Shown here one piece after another: positions 37,798-47,895 of a DNA stretch of 64,000 nucleotides. The stretch spans positions 57,467 through 121,466 of the forward strand of contig SVFZ01000002.1 in assembly GCA_015056585.1 (NCBI GenBank). Direction: 5' to 3'. Source of the stretch: Butyrivibrio sp. (GTDB lineage Bacteria; Bacillota; Clostridia; Lachnospirales; Lachnospiraceae). The notes below the pieces were generated by a model. The model was given only the letters and a program-made list of their open reading frames with translations. It had not been told where the DNA came from and searched no databases. Position numbers and translations under genes: made by a program. The first letter of the stretch is position 1. Each line of letters opens with the position of its first letter.

Positions 37798-39210
37798 ATG
37801 AATCAAAACGCAAATCAATATTTAGCAGAAGAAAAGATCAGTAAACTTCTTTTGAAATTTTCTATTCCTTGTATCATGTCTCTTCTGGTATCATCACTCT
37901 ACAATATTGTTGACCAGATCTTCATCGGCAGAGGTGTGGGATACCTTGGAAATGGCGCCACAAATGTCGTATTTCCTATAACAATCATCTCCCTTGCAAT
38001 TGCGCTGATGCTTGGAGACGGTTCAGCCGCTTATCTTAGCCTTTGCCAGGGAAAAAAGGACACAAAATCAGGGAATAAAAGTATGGGAAATGTTGTGATG
38101 CTGCTTTTGGCATCCGGCATATTAATGGCAGTTCTATTTGTGATATTCAAATCACAGATCCTTATTGCTTTTGGAGCCACCCCGAATAACCTGTCTTACG
38201 CAAATGAATATTTCGACTTCATCATTCTTGGCATTCCGTTTTTTGTAATAGGAAACGGTCTGAATTCCATTATTCGAGCAGATGGAAGTCCTCAGTTTGC
38301 CATGATAACTACTCTTGCAGGTTGCATCATCAACGTCATCCTCGACCCTGTAGCTATTTTCGCACTCCACATGGGCATGAAAGGTGCAGCCATTGCAACT
38401 ATTACCGGACAGATTGTAACTGCTGTTTGTGGTGTTTTTTACATACTTTTCAAAGCAAAGTCCTTTAAACTCTCATTAAAGAATATGATTCCCGATATGG
38501 ACATCATCCGCCGTTTTGTTCCCCTTGGAATCAGCAGTTTCCTGACACAGATTTCAATTGTGGTAATCATGGGCGTAATGAACAACATTCTTGTAAAATA
38601 TGGGGCAATGAGCAAATATGGTGCTGATATTCCTCTTACAGTAGTCGGAATCGTAATGAAAGTATTCCAGATCGTTGTTTCGATCTGTATCGGAATTGCA
38701 GCCGGATCACAGCCTATTGTTGGCTATAATTACGGTGCCGGTCAGTACAGAAGGGTAAAAGAACTCTTTACCACAATTATCAAAGCAGAAGCAATTGTAG
38801 GTGCAATCTCCCTGTTTATGTTTGAAGTGTTCCCACTCCAGATCACATCAATATTTGGTAGTGAAGACGGGCTTTACAACGAATTTGCGGTATTGTCCTT
38901 CAGAGTATTTCTTTCAATGATAATTCTTACATGTATACAGAAATCTACCAGCGTATTTCTGCAGTCACTGGGAAAACCCGTAATGTCTATGGGACTATCG
39001 CTGCTTAGAGATTTTATTTTAAGTGTTCCGCTTGCCATAATACTGCCGATGTTCTTTGGTGTAGAAGGTGCTCTCTTATCAGGCCCGGTCGCAGACATTG
39101 TAACTACTGTAGCAGTACTTATTATGGCTCATATAACAATTAAAGAACTTGATGAAAAGAGCATGGATAGCGCAGAAGAAGGTCTCCCGGCTACAACTGA
39201 AGTAGCATAA
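37798..39210 (+). CDS. MATE-family efflux transporter
   Basis: A 470-residue, 12-helix antiporter that exports small cations or drugs. The start at 37798 has AGGAGG 8 bases upstream. The N-terminal KLLLKFSIPCIMSLLVSSLYNIVDQIFIGR and IGIAAGSQPIVGYNYGAGQ are typical of the MepA-like MATE branch. It lies directly after the candidate guanidine riboswitch, which would make guanidine or a related compound the signal. Substrate is inferred only from that context. It is not closely similar to the second MATE gene at 54270. Confidence 0.92.
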   Translation: MNQNANQYLAEEKISKLLLKFSIPCIMSLLVSSLYNIVDQIFIGRGVGYLGNGATNVVFPITIISLAIALMLGDGSAAYLSLCQGKKDTKSGNKSMGNVVMLLLASGILMAVLFVIFKSQILIAFGATPNNLSYANEYFDFIILGIPFFVIGNGLNSIIRADGSPQFAMITTLAGCIINVILDPVAIFALHMGMKGAAIATITGQIVTAVCGVFYILFKAKSFKLSLKNMIPDMDIIRRFVPLGISSFLTQISIVVIMGVMNNILVKYGAMSKYGADIPLTVVGIVMKVFQIVVSICIGIAAGSQPIVGYNYGAGQYRRVKELFTTIIKAEAIVGAISLFMFEVFPLQITSIFGSEDGLYNEFAVLSFRVFLSMIILTCIQKSTSVFLQSLGKPVMSMGLSLLRDFILSVPLAIILPMFFGVEGALLSGPVADIVTTVAVLIMAHITIKELDEKSMDSAEEGLPATTEVA

Positions 39211-39304
39211 GCATAACCACTCTTTTGACACCGCATGACCCAAAACACAATTTATTCACATGATTTTTAGGTTACATTAAGGTTCATTAAGTATTATAAG
39301 TTCA

Positions 39305-39387
39305 TCAAGAAGCCCACCACTTCTTGAGCCCACACACACTTTTTCATATTCATAACACACAGGCCACTTGAACCCCATTCAAGTGGC
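39305..39387 (+). other. Two tandem hairpins after the MATE gene
   Basis: TCAAGAAG/CTTCTTGA (39305-39327) and a perfect 10-bp GCCACTTGAA/TTCAAGTGGC stem (39363-39387) lie in the 278-base convergent gap. The second has no T tract. They may protect the 3' end of the MATE transcript. Confidence 0.5.
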
Positions 39388-39403
39388 TCCTCCCAAAAAT
39401 AAC

Positions 39404-39441
39404 GCCGCAATCCCTCGTTTATATAACCGAGAGACTGCGGC
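39404..39441. terminator. Bidirectional terminator between the MATE and GLUG genes
   Basis: GCCGCAATCCCTCG pairs with CGAGAGACTGCGGC with two mismatches around a 10-base loop. TTAATTTT follows on the plus strand and GTTATTTTTGG on the minus strand. It suits both converging transcripts. Confidence 0.7.
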
Positions 39442-39488
39442 TTAATTTTATACGTTTCTTAGTTGTATGCAGCTTTAATTTTCACTTC

Positions 39489-42400
39489 TCAATTATTCTT
39501 TTCAGATTCTGCTCCTTCAGCAGGTGCTTGCTCTGTTATTGTATTCTCGCCGTCCTTTCCTTCACCTTTGGAATTCTCTCCATCACTTTCTGCAGCCTCG
39601 GACTGCTCCTTCTCCTCTTCTGCATCCCGGCTGTCATCATAGAAGAGCTGCTCCTTGTTCTCGATCTTCTGGCTCACATTCTGCGCTATATTATTGATAG
39701 CCCCTGAAATCTTCCTCTTATTACGCTTAATAAGCACAATTACCAGGATCAGGATCATAGCTAAAGCTACAACTACAGCTATGATAATACTGATAAAGAA
39801 ATAGATCCGCTTAGAGGCATTATCAAACTTTACGTCAAAGGTCAGTTCATTTCCTTCAACCTCATATATTTTATACTGCCCCATTTCTCCCGTACTGCCA
39901 AGAGGTGTAAGCACCTCCTCTCCGCCGTTTTCGCTGACCAGATAAATAGCAAACCCTTCAAAGGCTTTATTAAGAACCGTATCGGGTTTAAACCTCATCC
40001 GGTGAACCTTCCTGCCGTCATCCGGAATTATTACCTTTACCCGCTCATAGTCCTTAAGTTTTTTTAGTTCAGAGACATTTCCGGATAAATTTTCAACAGA
40101 ATAATTAATTGTTCTGTCAACATCGAGTCTGTCGTCCTCCTTAAATTCTCCATCAACAAGCACTTCTCCCTGATAAAAAGTATCATCCGAAGAATTAAAT
40201 TCTTCCCCGATAGTAGTCCGGTACTTTACGTATTTTGCCGTTATAACCTCATCAGTCCTGACATTGTCAATTCCGTCAACGTCCCATACCACATAATATC
40301 CGGCCCTGTCATCCACCCTTGGATACTCACTTTGATCTATGGATTCTCCAAATCTTTTGCTTCCCTTCTTTATTGTCTTTTTGCCATCCTTTAAATCCTC
40401 ATCCTCCAGAACAAAAGATATTGTGAGATTCTTAAAGTCATAGGGGACTTCTTCCTCTGAAAACTGCACAGGCTCTGCCTTCGCAGTATAGCTTGTTCTG
40501 TCTATACCTGCCAGTTCGTCACTGATAAAAGTATTGCTTCTTACTACACCTTCATCAGCCACATGACCGGCAATAGCACCATACCAGCTGTCAGCATCCT
40601 GTATTTTTACCAATGATCTGCAATCTGATATATGCATTCCGTCTCCGGTTATTCCGCCTACATAAGCATTTCCGCCAAGAATTCCGCTGGAAGATGCTTC
40701 CACAATATAGGACAAAGATCTTCCGCATATTCCTCCGATATACTCTCCGGAGCGAGATTTCATATTGCCCATATTTGCGCATCTGATGATGGTTCCCATT
40801 TCCTGGAGTCCGCAGACTCCGCCGACATAGTTCTTTTCACCGACCGCATCGCTGAAATTGTTGTTATCTCTAAGTACGCACTTTGTCAGATATGAGGTAT
40901 TCAGCTTACTGTCCTTGATACCCGTCAAATCACTTTCTTTGTCATACTCGTAATCGATAGCCATAGTCCCGGCTATTCCGGCAGTATCAATATCACCCTC
41001 TACTTTGCCATAGTTGATACAGCCATCTATTGTGGCATCTGTGCAGGTATTTGCCTCGTCAAAAGAAACATCTTCGAAGGTATTGGTGTAATCCCTCTCA
41101 AGAACGCCATCTACCGCATCTGAAAAGAGCAGCATTATGGTGTTAAACTGATCTGACATTGCCTGAAGATCATCAACCAGCACTCCTGTCGCATTATTCA
41201 TCTCCCCATTCAACATGCCGAAGTTGTCGTTCATCCCCTGCATATTGTCCACAAATGAGGCTGTACGCGCTCTGTATTCATCACTTAATGTAGGAAAAGA
41301 AATCGAATCCCGCCCTGCAATATTGGACAGAATTGATTTTGTCTCTTTTCCCGCATCTTTAAGTTCATCAGATGCCTTCTCAAGAGAGCTCATCGCCTTT
41401 GAAGCATCACCTCTGACTTCATCTGTCATCTTAGGCAATACAACATACTGTGTTATCTCAAGAAGTGTCTGCGAAGCCCCTTCCACATCCTCATCATAAT
41501 AATAAGTAGGCGGCACATCAGTTATTCTACCTTTTCGGTTTTCGTCAATCGGATTCACATACTTTTCTTTTGCCATTGTATCTGCAGCGCCTCTTGCATA
41601 GCTGTTTGCAGCACTATAAAGAGCCTGATCGGCAGTATATCGTGTATCAGCGCTGTCAGTTACAGGGAAAGCAGCCTGGTCGGTGCTGTGTCTCCAATGT
41701 CCCTTCTGTGCAGCTCCTGTTGAGTTCTCAACGTCTGCGTCAGTAGGTTTCACCTTAATATCACTTAATGTCGCAGCATTTCCTGTAGAATCCAGAATAT
41801 ATTCAAGATCTGACGTATCGGGTAAATAAGTTGCAACATAGTAATTATAATAAGGGTCATACCAAGCCTTAAAATTTTCGTTATACTTTGATGCAGCGTT
41901 ACTTAAAATCAGCTTTGCATCCTGATATTGCTTAAGTTGATCTCCTTCCAAATATTTTTCGTAATTAAGATCTGAAACAGCCTCTCTTAAATCCGACGCG
42001 GAGTCACTAGCATTTTGAGCTGCATTCTGCGTATGCTCAATGGCTCCGCCCTGCTTTACAGCTTCATCAAGTACATAATCAACTCTGGAAAAAGCTTCAG
42101 ATGTAGCTCCGGATATACCGTTTGCGTAATCTATCGTTCCGTTGGCGATAAATCTGACATCGTTAAGAGCCCCCGTAGTAAAGTTCTGGATAACAGACAG
42201 CCTGTTTGAAATAACATTTGATTGGTTTTTGGTATCACGCAGACTCCTGTTCACCAGATCATGAAGTTTCCCTATCGCCTCTGACAGCTGATAAGCAATA
42301 TCTGTACTCAGATCCACGGTAATATACGGCTCCGCCTGACCTACAATTCCGCCCACATCTTTTCTTCCAAGCACCACTGCACTGTTTGTACATTTATGGA

Positions 42401-43433
42401 TGTACCCGGATTGTCTCCCTGCGATTCCTCCGATATTATAGCCAACATGCTCATATCCGATATCTCCGGTATTTACGCATCTGGAAATAATTCCTATGGA
42501 TTGTCCGGCGATCCCTCCTGCATCGGACACAGTGACATCAGAATTTGCCTCCTCTGTAGCGCTGTTAATGTTCTTAACCAGAGAAATAACTCTGTTGAGC
42601 GTTGACATGGCATCAATAGTTATCTGTGTATCAGTATTTGTAGTGTTGACCATGGAAGTATTATCGCAGTCAGAGATATTTCCCATATTCTGCCCGGCAA
42701 TTCCTCCGGTAAAATGTAGTCCATGAACATATCCGGTGCATTTACAGTCATCGATAACGCCCGATAGCTGATTTATTCCAACTATTCCTCCCACATAATC
42801 GTTACCTGAAATAACTCCCGTATAATTTGATTTTGTAATTATTCCATAGTTGTTGGCCGCAATTCCACCCATGATAATCTGATCACCGGCCGGAATAATA
42901 GTGCCCTGGACATTAAGATTAAGAATAACACCTGTTTTTTGAACATTGGAAAAAAGGCCGCAATAAGAAATATCCGCTCCTATATTAAGGCCGCTAATAG
43001 TATGTCCGCCTCCGTCAAAGTAACCACCAAAGGTCGGAACTCCTGTAAAATCTGTACCCAAAAGCGAAATATCATTTTCAAGTGTTACCTTCTTGTTAAC
43101 AGACCAGGTATCCAGTCTGCAGTTCTTCGAAAACTCAAGAAAATCCTCCATAGATCTGATCGATATTTCTTCTATCTCTGCCGGTATCCCCGATTGAATA
43201 TCTTCTCTGATGTCTCCATCAACATCTGTCTCGTTTTCCTGAGCATTTTCCTGCGTTCCGGTTGATATTTCCCCTTCCTCTGCCAGTTCCAATGTATTGC
43301 TCTTTCTGAATTCATCAGCTACCGTAGTCAGATCATTCTCCTTAGCATTTTCTGCGTTTTCGGCATATACGGATATAGTCGGAGACACGAATAGCATCAC
43401 TCCCAAAAGGACTGCACATAATCTTTTTTTCAT
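39489..43433 (-). CDS. Large GLUG-repeat surface protein with C-terminal membrane anchor
   Basis: A 1314-residue exported protein. A signal peptide (about 1-24) is followed by an acidic linker and then GLUG-type repeats (about 130-360; GGYFDGGGHTISGLNIG, YVGGIVGINQLSGVI, VGGIVGQAEPY). A long helical, coiled-coil-like region (about 380-770) separates these from a second GLUG block (about 830-1000). A single membrane helix lies about 100 residues from the end, followed by a basic patch and a Glu/Ser-rich cytoplasmic tail. The gene overlaps the upstream MMPL exporter by four bases, so the two are coupled. A role in adhesion, or as the extracellular partner of the exporter, is inferred. Confidence 0.8.
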   Translation of the reverse strand: MKKRLCAVLLGVMLFVSPTISVYAENAENAKENDLTTVADEFRKSNTLELAEEGEISTGTQENAQENETDVDGDIREDIQSGIPAEIEEISIRSMEDFLEFSKNCRLDTWSVNKKVTLENDISLLGTDFTGVPTFGGYFDGGGHTISGLNIGADISYCGLFSNVQKTGVILNLNVQGTIIPAGDQIIMGGIAANNYGIITKSNYTGVISGNDYVGGIVGINQLSGVIDDCKCTGYVHGLHFTGGIAGQNMGNISDCDNTSMVNTTNTDTQITIDAMSTLNRVISLVKNINSATEEANSDVTVSDAGGIAGQSIGIISRCVNTGDIGYEHVGYNIGGIAGRQSGYIHKCTNSAVVLGRKDVGGIVGQAEPYITVDLSTDIAYQLSEAIGKLHDLVNRSLRDTKNQSNVISNRLSVIQNFTTGALNDVRFIANGTIDYANGISGATSEAFSRVDYVLDEAVKQGGAIEHTQNAAQNASDSASDLREAVSDLNYEKYLEGDQLKQYQDAKLILSNAASKYNENFKAWYDPYYNYYVATYLPDTSDLEYILDSTGNAATLSDIKVKPTDADVENSTGAAQKGHWRHSTDQAAFPVTDSADTRYTADQALYSAANSYARGAADTMAKEKYVNPIDENRKGRITDVPPTYYYDEDVEGASQTLLEITQYVVLPKMTDEVRGDASKAMSSLEKASDELKDAGKETKSILSNIAGRDSISFPTLSDEYRARTASFVDNMQGMNDNFGMLNGEMNNATGVLVDDLQAMSDQFNTIMLLFSDAVDGVLERDYTNTFEDVSFDEANTCTDATIDGCINYGKVEGDIDTAGIAGTMAIDYEYDKESDLTGIKDSKLNTSYLTKCVLRDNNNFSDAVGEKNYVGGVCGLQEMGTIIRCANMGNMKSRSGEYIGGICGRSLSYIVEASSSGILGGNAYVGGITGDGMHISDCRSLVKIQDADSWYGAIAGHVADEGVVRSNTFISDELAGIDRTSYTAKAEPVQFSEEEVPYDFKNLTISFVLEDEDLKDGKKTIKKGSKRFGESIDQSEYPRVDDRAGYYVVWDVDGIDNVRTDEVITAKYVKYRTTIGEEFNSSDDTFYQGEVLVDGEFKEDDRLDVDRTINYSVENLSGNVSELKKLKDYERVKVIIPDDGRKVHRMRFKPDTVLNKAFEGFAIYLVSENGGEEVLTPLGSTGEMGQYKIYEVEGNELTFDVKFDNASKRIYFFISIIIAVVVALAMILILVIVLIKRNKRKISGAINNIAQNVSQKIENKEQLFYDDSRDAEEEKEQSEAAESDGENSKGEGKDGENTITEQAPAEGAESEKNN

Positions 43434-45889
43434 ACTGCGCCTCCTTCCCCATCTGTGTTTTCGTCTATCATCTCAATATCACCGCTTTCCACATAAGCAC
43501 TGACATTTCCTTTAACTACAGCATGAACGACACCGTTTATATTACCGTCAATATGACCTCTCACAAGGCCGTCAATGCGCATGGAGCCTGTCCTTTGCTT
43601 AGTCTGTATAGGCATATTCATGACAAAGGCTGTAAGCTCAATGACTTTGTCTCCCACAAGAAGGATCTGGGGAAGCACAAACATTGTGATAAGAATCGAA
43701 ATAATTGTTCCTCGTCCAAGACATTTTCCGATTCCGTAAATTGCACAATCGGAAGTCATCTTGCCGATTAGTGTCCCGGCAACAGCCAGCATTGTACCGG
43801 AAGTAATAATAGTTGGGAATGACAGATTCATGGTATTTATGATGGCATCTTTTTTGCCCATGCTGCCTCTAAGCTCCGTGTACCTTCCGGCTATGACAAT
43901 TGCATAATCGATGTTGGCACCCATCTGGATAGAGCTTACAATCAGGTATCCCAGGAAAAAGAGATTGTCGTGCGCAATCGCCGGTACTGAGAAATTGATC
44001 CAGATACATCCCTGAATGACTGCGATCAAAAGCACAGGCATTCCTGCGGATTTAAAAGTAAACAGAAGTACCACCAGTACTGCAAGTATTGAAATAACAC
44101 CCGTTACTGTATTATCTCTTGAGAAGCACTTCTTCAGATCAAGCTGACTCACAGATTCTCCCACAACATATATCTTATCCGCCTCGTAATACTTCTCTGT
44201 AATAGTGTGCATCTTATCTATGAAATCAAATGTTTCTTCCGATTCCTGCGGAAGATTCAGATAAACAAGAATTCTTGAATATTCTTCTCCCTGCAGCTGC
44301 TGTTTTGCGAAATTCATCATTCTGTTGGCATTTTCCAGCTTTTCCATAAGTTCATCGGAAAGAGTGACATATCCCTCATCAACTTCCTTATAAACATACA
44401 TGAACATATCAATGAGCGGAACCTTGTAATTTGCAAGACCGTTCACAACCTTCGCATAATCCTCATCATTTACCGCGTAGGCAGTATAGATAAGCTCTGC
44501 AATCTCGTAATCAATGTTTAAAAGCTCGGAGAACTGTCTTGGTGTGAGCTTATCTGTGAGCGTATAGCCATTCAGCGCCTCAGTATTGGCGAGACCTGTA
44601 ATTGAAGTAACAGAACTCTCTGCCAAAAGATCATCGATCAGTCTCTTTTCCTTGTCATAATCCCCTGAAGGGAAGACAAGCGCCACCATGTTATCGGAAC
44701 TGAAGTTTTCATCCTGCATGTTTTGTGCTTTCTGGACTTCGTTGATAAGTGGCGGTGTTATCTGCGAATAGCCGTAAACATACGGAGTTCCTGAGGAGAC
44801 TCTGCTTGCAATAATGATCACCACTACGAATATCGGAGCAATTATGTATCTTGTGGCATAAGCAAATTTGCCGACAAATGGGATTTGCGGGACGAAGTTT
44901 TTATGCTGTGTCTTTTCCATAAGCCTTGCAAAGAGCATGATAATTCCGGGCATTAAGAGAAATACCGAAAGAAGGCTTAAAAGAATAGCCTTTATCAGCA
45001 CTATTCCCATATCTCTGCCTATTCCGAACTGCATAAACAGCATGGCCACAAGACCGCCTATTGTCGTAAGGGAACTTCCCGAAATTTCAGGGATTGATTT
45101 GGAGAGCGCAACAATGCACGCCTCTCTGTATGGAAGTTGCTCATGCTCTTCCTTATACCGATTAAGGAAAATAACCGCATAATCAACAGATAGCGCCAAC
45201 TGGAGTACTATAGTAACCGAATCTGAGACAAAAGAGATGGTACCCAAAAGAAAATTGGTCCCCATCTGTACCAGCGCAGCACTACCAAACGTCAGCAAAA
45301 GAACCGGCACTTCGGCATATGCCTGAGACGTAAGCAACAAAACTCCGACAACTACAAATACTACAATGACAGAGATTACACTCATCTCCTTGTTTATCAA
45401 CTCAGACTGGGTATCTCCAAGTGTTGTCGACAGATAATAATCATATGGCCCAAAATACGCTTTTACCCGGTCTAAAAGCTCAAGGCACATATCATCTTTT
45501 TCATCATAGTCAAAGGTAATGTTAAACAGTGCTGAGCCATTATTGTAGTGTTTGTCCGAATCATCAAGCTCTGCAGAAAAGACGCCCTCCATATCCTCAA
45601 GGTCGTCCTGAATAAGCAGCGCCTGATCATAGGAAATATTCGCCACCATGACCTTTACAGATCCATAGGTGGTAAATTCTTTTTCCATCAGTTTAAGCCC
45701 CTGCCAGGTTTCCGATGTCTCCGGAAGATATTCGGATAGTTGATTTTCTACACTGACCCAGTTTCTTGAAATCACAGAAAATATGCACGCGATGGCATAT
45801 ATCAGAAAGAACAGATTCCTTTTGTCCACAATAAAAGCGCAGATTTTCAGCATAAAGTTGCTTCCGCCATTTGCTTCATTGTTTTCCAT
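43430..45889 (-). CDS. MMPL/RND-family exporter
   Basis: An 819-residue RND-type membrane protein with about 12 helices in two halves, each with a large extracytoplasmic loop. SVDYAVIFLNRYKEE and GANIDYAIVIAGRYTE are the paired MMPL motifs with the transmembrane aspartates. The last 50 residues after the final helix are unusual: a glycine-spaced pattern (IDGLVRGHIDGNINGVV) resembling a short bactofilin-like beta-helix strip, then an acidic end. It is the first gene of a two-gene unit with the GLUG protein. The substrate, probably a lipid or surface polymer, is unknown. Confidence 0.88.
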   Translation of the reverse strand: MENNEANGGSNFMLKICAFIVDKRNLFFLIYAIACIFSVISRNWVSVENQLSEYLPETSETWQGLKLMEKEFTTYGSVKVMVANISYDQALLIQDDLEDMEGVFSAELDDSDKHYNNGSALFNITFDYDEKDDMCLELLDRVKAYFGPYDYYLSTTLGDTQSELINKEMSVISVIVVFVVVGVLLLTSQAYAEVPVLLLTFGSAALVQMGTNFLLGTISFVSDSVTIVLQLALSVDYAVIFLNRYKEEHEQLPYREACIVALSKSIPEISGSSLTTIGGLVAMLFMQFGIGRDMGIVLIKAILLSLLSVFLLMPGIIMLFARLMEKTQHKNFVPQIPFVGKFAYATRYIIAPIFVVVIIIASRVSSGTPYVYGYSQITPPLINEVQKAQNMQDENFSSDNMVALVFPSGDYDKEKRLIDDLLAESSVTSITGLANTEALNGYTLTDKLTPRQFSELLNIDYEIAELIYTAYAVNDEDYAKVVNGLANYKVPLIDMFMYVYKEVDEGYVTLSDELMEKLENANRMMNFAKQQLQGEEYSRILVYLNLPQESEETFDFIDKMHTITEKYYEADKIYVVGESVSQLDLKKCFSRDNTVTGVISILAVLVVLLFTFKSAGMPVLLIAVIQGCIWINFSVPAIAHDNLFFLGYLIVSSIQMGANIDYAIVIAGRYTELRGSMGKKDAIINTMNLSFPTIITSGTMLAVAGTLIGKMTSDCAIYGIGKCLGRGTIISILITMFVLPQILLVGDKVIELTAFVMNMPIQTKQRTGSMRIDGLVRGHIDGNINGVVHAVVKGNVSAYVESGDIEMIDENTDGEGGAV

Positions 45890-45963
45890 TATTGATCCCC
45901 CTTCAATAATAAAAAGTACAACTATACACTATATTGTAGGACTATTATCGAAATAATACAAGA

Positions 45964-46728
45964 TTACGTGCCGAACACCCTCTCAAGCTCTCTTCTGGTT
46001 TCTTCAAGAGCTGCTTTAGTACTTGCATTTTTAGTCGGAAATTCAAACATTTTATATAGATACCCCTGCTCTTTAGCAAGTTCCACACTTCTCGGATAAG
46101 CTAGTTCAAAAGTAAGTGCTATATGTCCGATCAAATGCTCAGCAGGTGTTTTTACATCTCTGCGATCAACCGCACGGTGCTCCCTTACATACTTCATTAC
46201 TGTTTCGGAAACACCAGCTTCATAGAGCACTTCCTCCGGAACGATGTATATCTCCTTTATCGGAGATTCAACATTCACTCTCAGTATATCGACCTTATCC
46301 GCATCACGAAGGATATTGCAAAAGACAAGTGTTCTTCCCTCAATCGCTTCATTGACCCTATACTTGTTGTGCTGTCTGATTACAGTCTCAAGCTCTTTAT
46401 CCCGTTCACGATCATCCGTATATCCCAGGATCAGTTTCTCTTCTCCAAAAAGGAGGTCCGCTCCAAGCTCTGCATGATCCTCGGAACGAGAATCGCTGAA
46501 AGTGTTATATCGTCTAACCTGCTCAAATCTGCCCACATCATGAAGCATTCCTGAGAGCCATGCAAAATCAACATCTTCCTCAGACATATTAAGAGACAGT
46601 GCTATCTGCTCACAGTTATCTGCCACTCTGTATGTGTGCGCTATCTTAAGTGCTATCTTGTCATCTGTCACGTCATATTTTCGTGTATAAGAAGCAAACT
46701 GCTCCTTTACTTTTTGTCTATCGATCAT
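45964..46728 (-). CDS. HD-domain hydrolase
   Basis: A 254-residue cytoplasmic protein of the HD phosphohydrolase superfamily. LSGMLHDVGRFEQVRRY carries the HD pair, with an upstream conserved His in IALKIAHTYRVADNC and LRDADKVDILR as the distal aspartate motif. The substrate is unknown; nucleotide or signalling phosphoesters are typical. It stands between the MMPL operon and an AraC regulator on the same strand with gaps of about 70 bases on each side. Confidence 0.85.
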   Translation of the reverse strand: MIDRQKVKEQFASYTRKYDVTDDKIALKIAHTYRVADNCEQIALSLNMSEEDVDFAWLSGMLHDVGRFEQVRRYNTFSDSRSEDHAELGADLLFGEEKLILGYTDDRERDKELETVIRQHNKYRVNEAIEGRTLVFCNILRDADKVDILRVNVESPIKEIYIVPEEVLYEAGVSETVMKYVREHRAVDRRDVKTPAEHLIGHIALTFELAYPRSVELAKEQGYLYKMFEFPTKNASTKAALEETRRELERVFGT

Positions 46729-46799
46729 CTATATAACCTCTGATACTTTCTTAACTTATTCATCCATAGTATATTAATAGAAATTTTTATACGGAGAGA

Positions 46800-47666
46800 T
46801 TATAAATTAAATCCGTCAAAATGAACAGATTTTTTCCTGTAAGCCCCCGGTGTCTTTCCGAAATACTTTTTAAAAGAGTTTGTGAAATGCTCCGGGGATG
46901 AAAATCCAAGCTCCTCCGATATCTCTCCCACGCTCTTATTCGTGCCTTTAAGGAGAAGCAGCGCTGCAGACATTCTGGCTTCATCCTTTTTCTGTGAGAA
47001 CGTAAGGTTATAGTGCTTGTTAAGAAGACGCTGCGTCTGGCGTATGCCAAGGTTCACACGCCTTGCAAGTTCAGGCAGTGTAAGGTCCTTATAATCGTAC
47101 AAAAAAGCCTCTTCTATCGTAAGATATGTCATATCAGCAGGCACAGCTCTCGTACCTTTTTTCCTTTTTACAGTTCTGTTCTCATAAAATCTTGTAATTG
47201 TTATCAAAAACTGCTCTATAAGCGCATTAAGCATAAGCTCATAGCCAAATCTCTTTTCCCTGAGTTCTCTAAATATCTCCTCCATGATAAGCGCCGGCTC
47301 CTGCCCCGCATCACATATAAAAAAGGGTGTGTTTATGAATTGCGCCATCGTATTGTCACGGCGCAGAACTTCTGCTGTGCTCACTTGCAGATACATCCCA
47401 TATTCAACCATGGGATCATCCATATCGGATATCTGCTCATGGAAGACTCCGGGTCCGGTTACAAAAAAACTTCCCGGGCCAACATTGTAAGTGACGCTGT
47501 CTGCAATAAGTGTTCCCCTGCCACTTTTAATGTAATGAAGTTCATAGCTGTTCTTGCTGTGACTGTGCTTTGGAAAAGGTGTAAGAATAGTTTCCTCTCC
47601 AATACTCAGGATCATAAAATCTATATCTGACATTTTAAATGAAAGCCTTAAATCCCGGTATTTCAT
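46800..47666 (-). CDS. AraC-family regulator (cupin sensor) of the sugar-oxidation operon
   Basis: A 288-residue regulator. The N-terminal cupin-like domain (HSHSKNSYELHYIKSGRGTLI, GPGSFFVTGPGVFHEQ) precedes two C-terminal helix-turn-helix units (TLPELARRVNLGIRQTQRLLNKHYN; SVGEISEELGFSSPEHFTNSFKKYFG). The start at 47666 (MKYRDLRLSF) has AGGGG 8-9 bases upstream. An ATG 45 bases earlier is possible. It is divergent from the dehydrogenase operon at 47896 and is its likely controller. Confidence 0.9.
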   Translation of the reverse strand: MKYRDLRLSFKMSDIDFMILSIGEETILTPFPKHSHSKNSYELHYIKSGRGTLIADSVTYNVGPGSFFVTGPGVFHEQISDMDDPMVEYGMYLQVSTAEVLRRDNTMAQFINTPFFICDAGQEPALIMEEIFRELREKRFGYELMLNALIEQFLITITRFYENRTVKRKKGTRAVPADMTYLTIEEAFLYDYKDLTLPELARRVNLGIRQTQRLLNKHYNLTFSQKKDEARMSAALLLLKGTNKSVGEISEELGFSSPEHFTNSFKKYFGKTPGAYRKKSVHFDGFNL

Positions 47667-47895
47667 AATAGTATCCCCTGTATTTTTGACATTTTCAGTC
47701 TTCACTATCATTTTATGATGCTTTCCCCAAAAATCCTATAGTAAAACTATATTTTTACGACACATTTTTACTATTCTTGTCATTTCGTGACATTGTTTAG
47801 CAGATAGTATCGACTTATTCTTTTGATATAGCGCAAAAGCGTTCAAACAAGCACTAGACAACACATTTACGTGATCACATTGGGGAGGGTTACAA

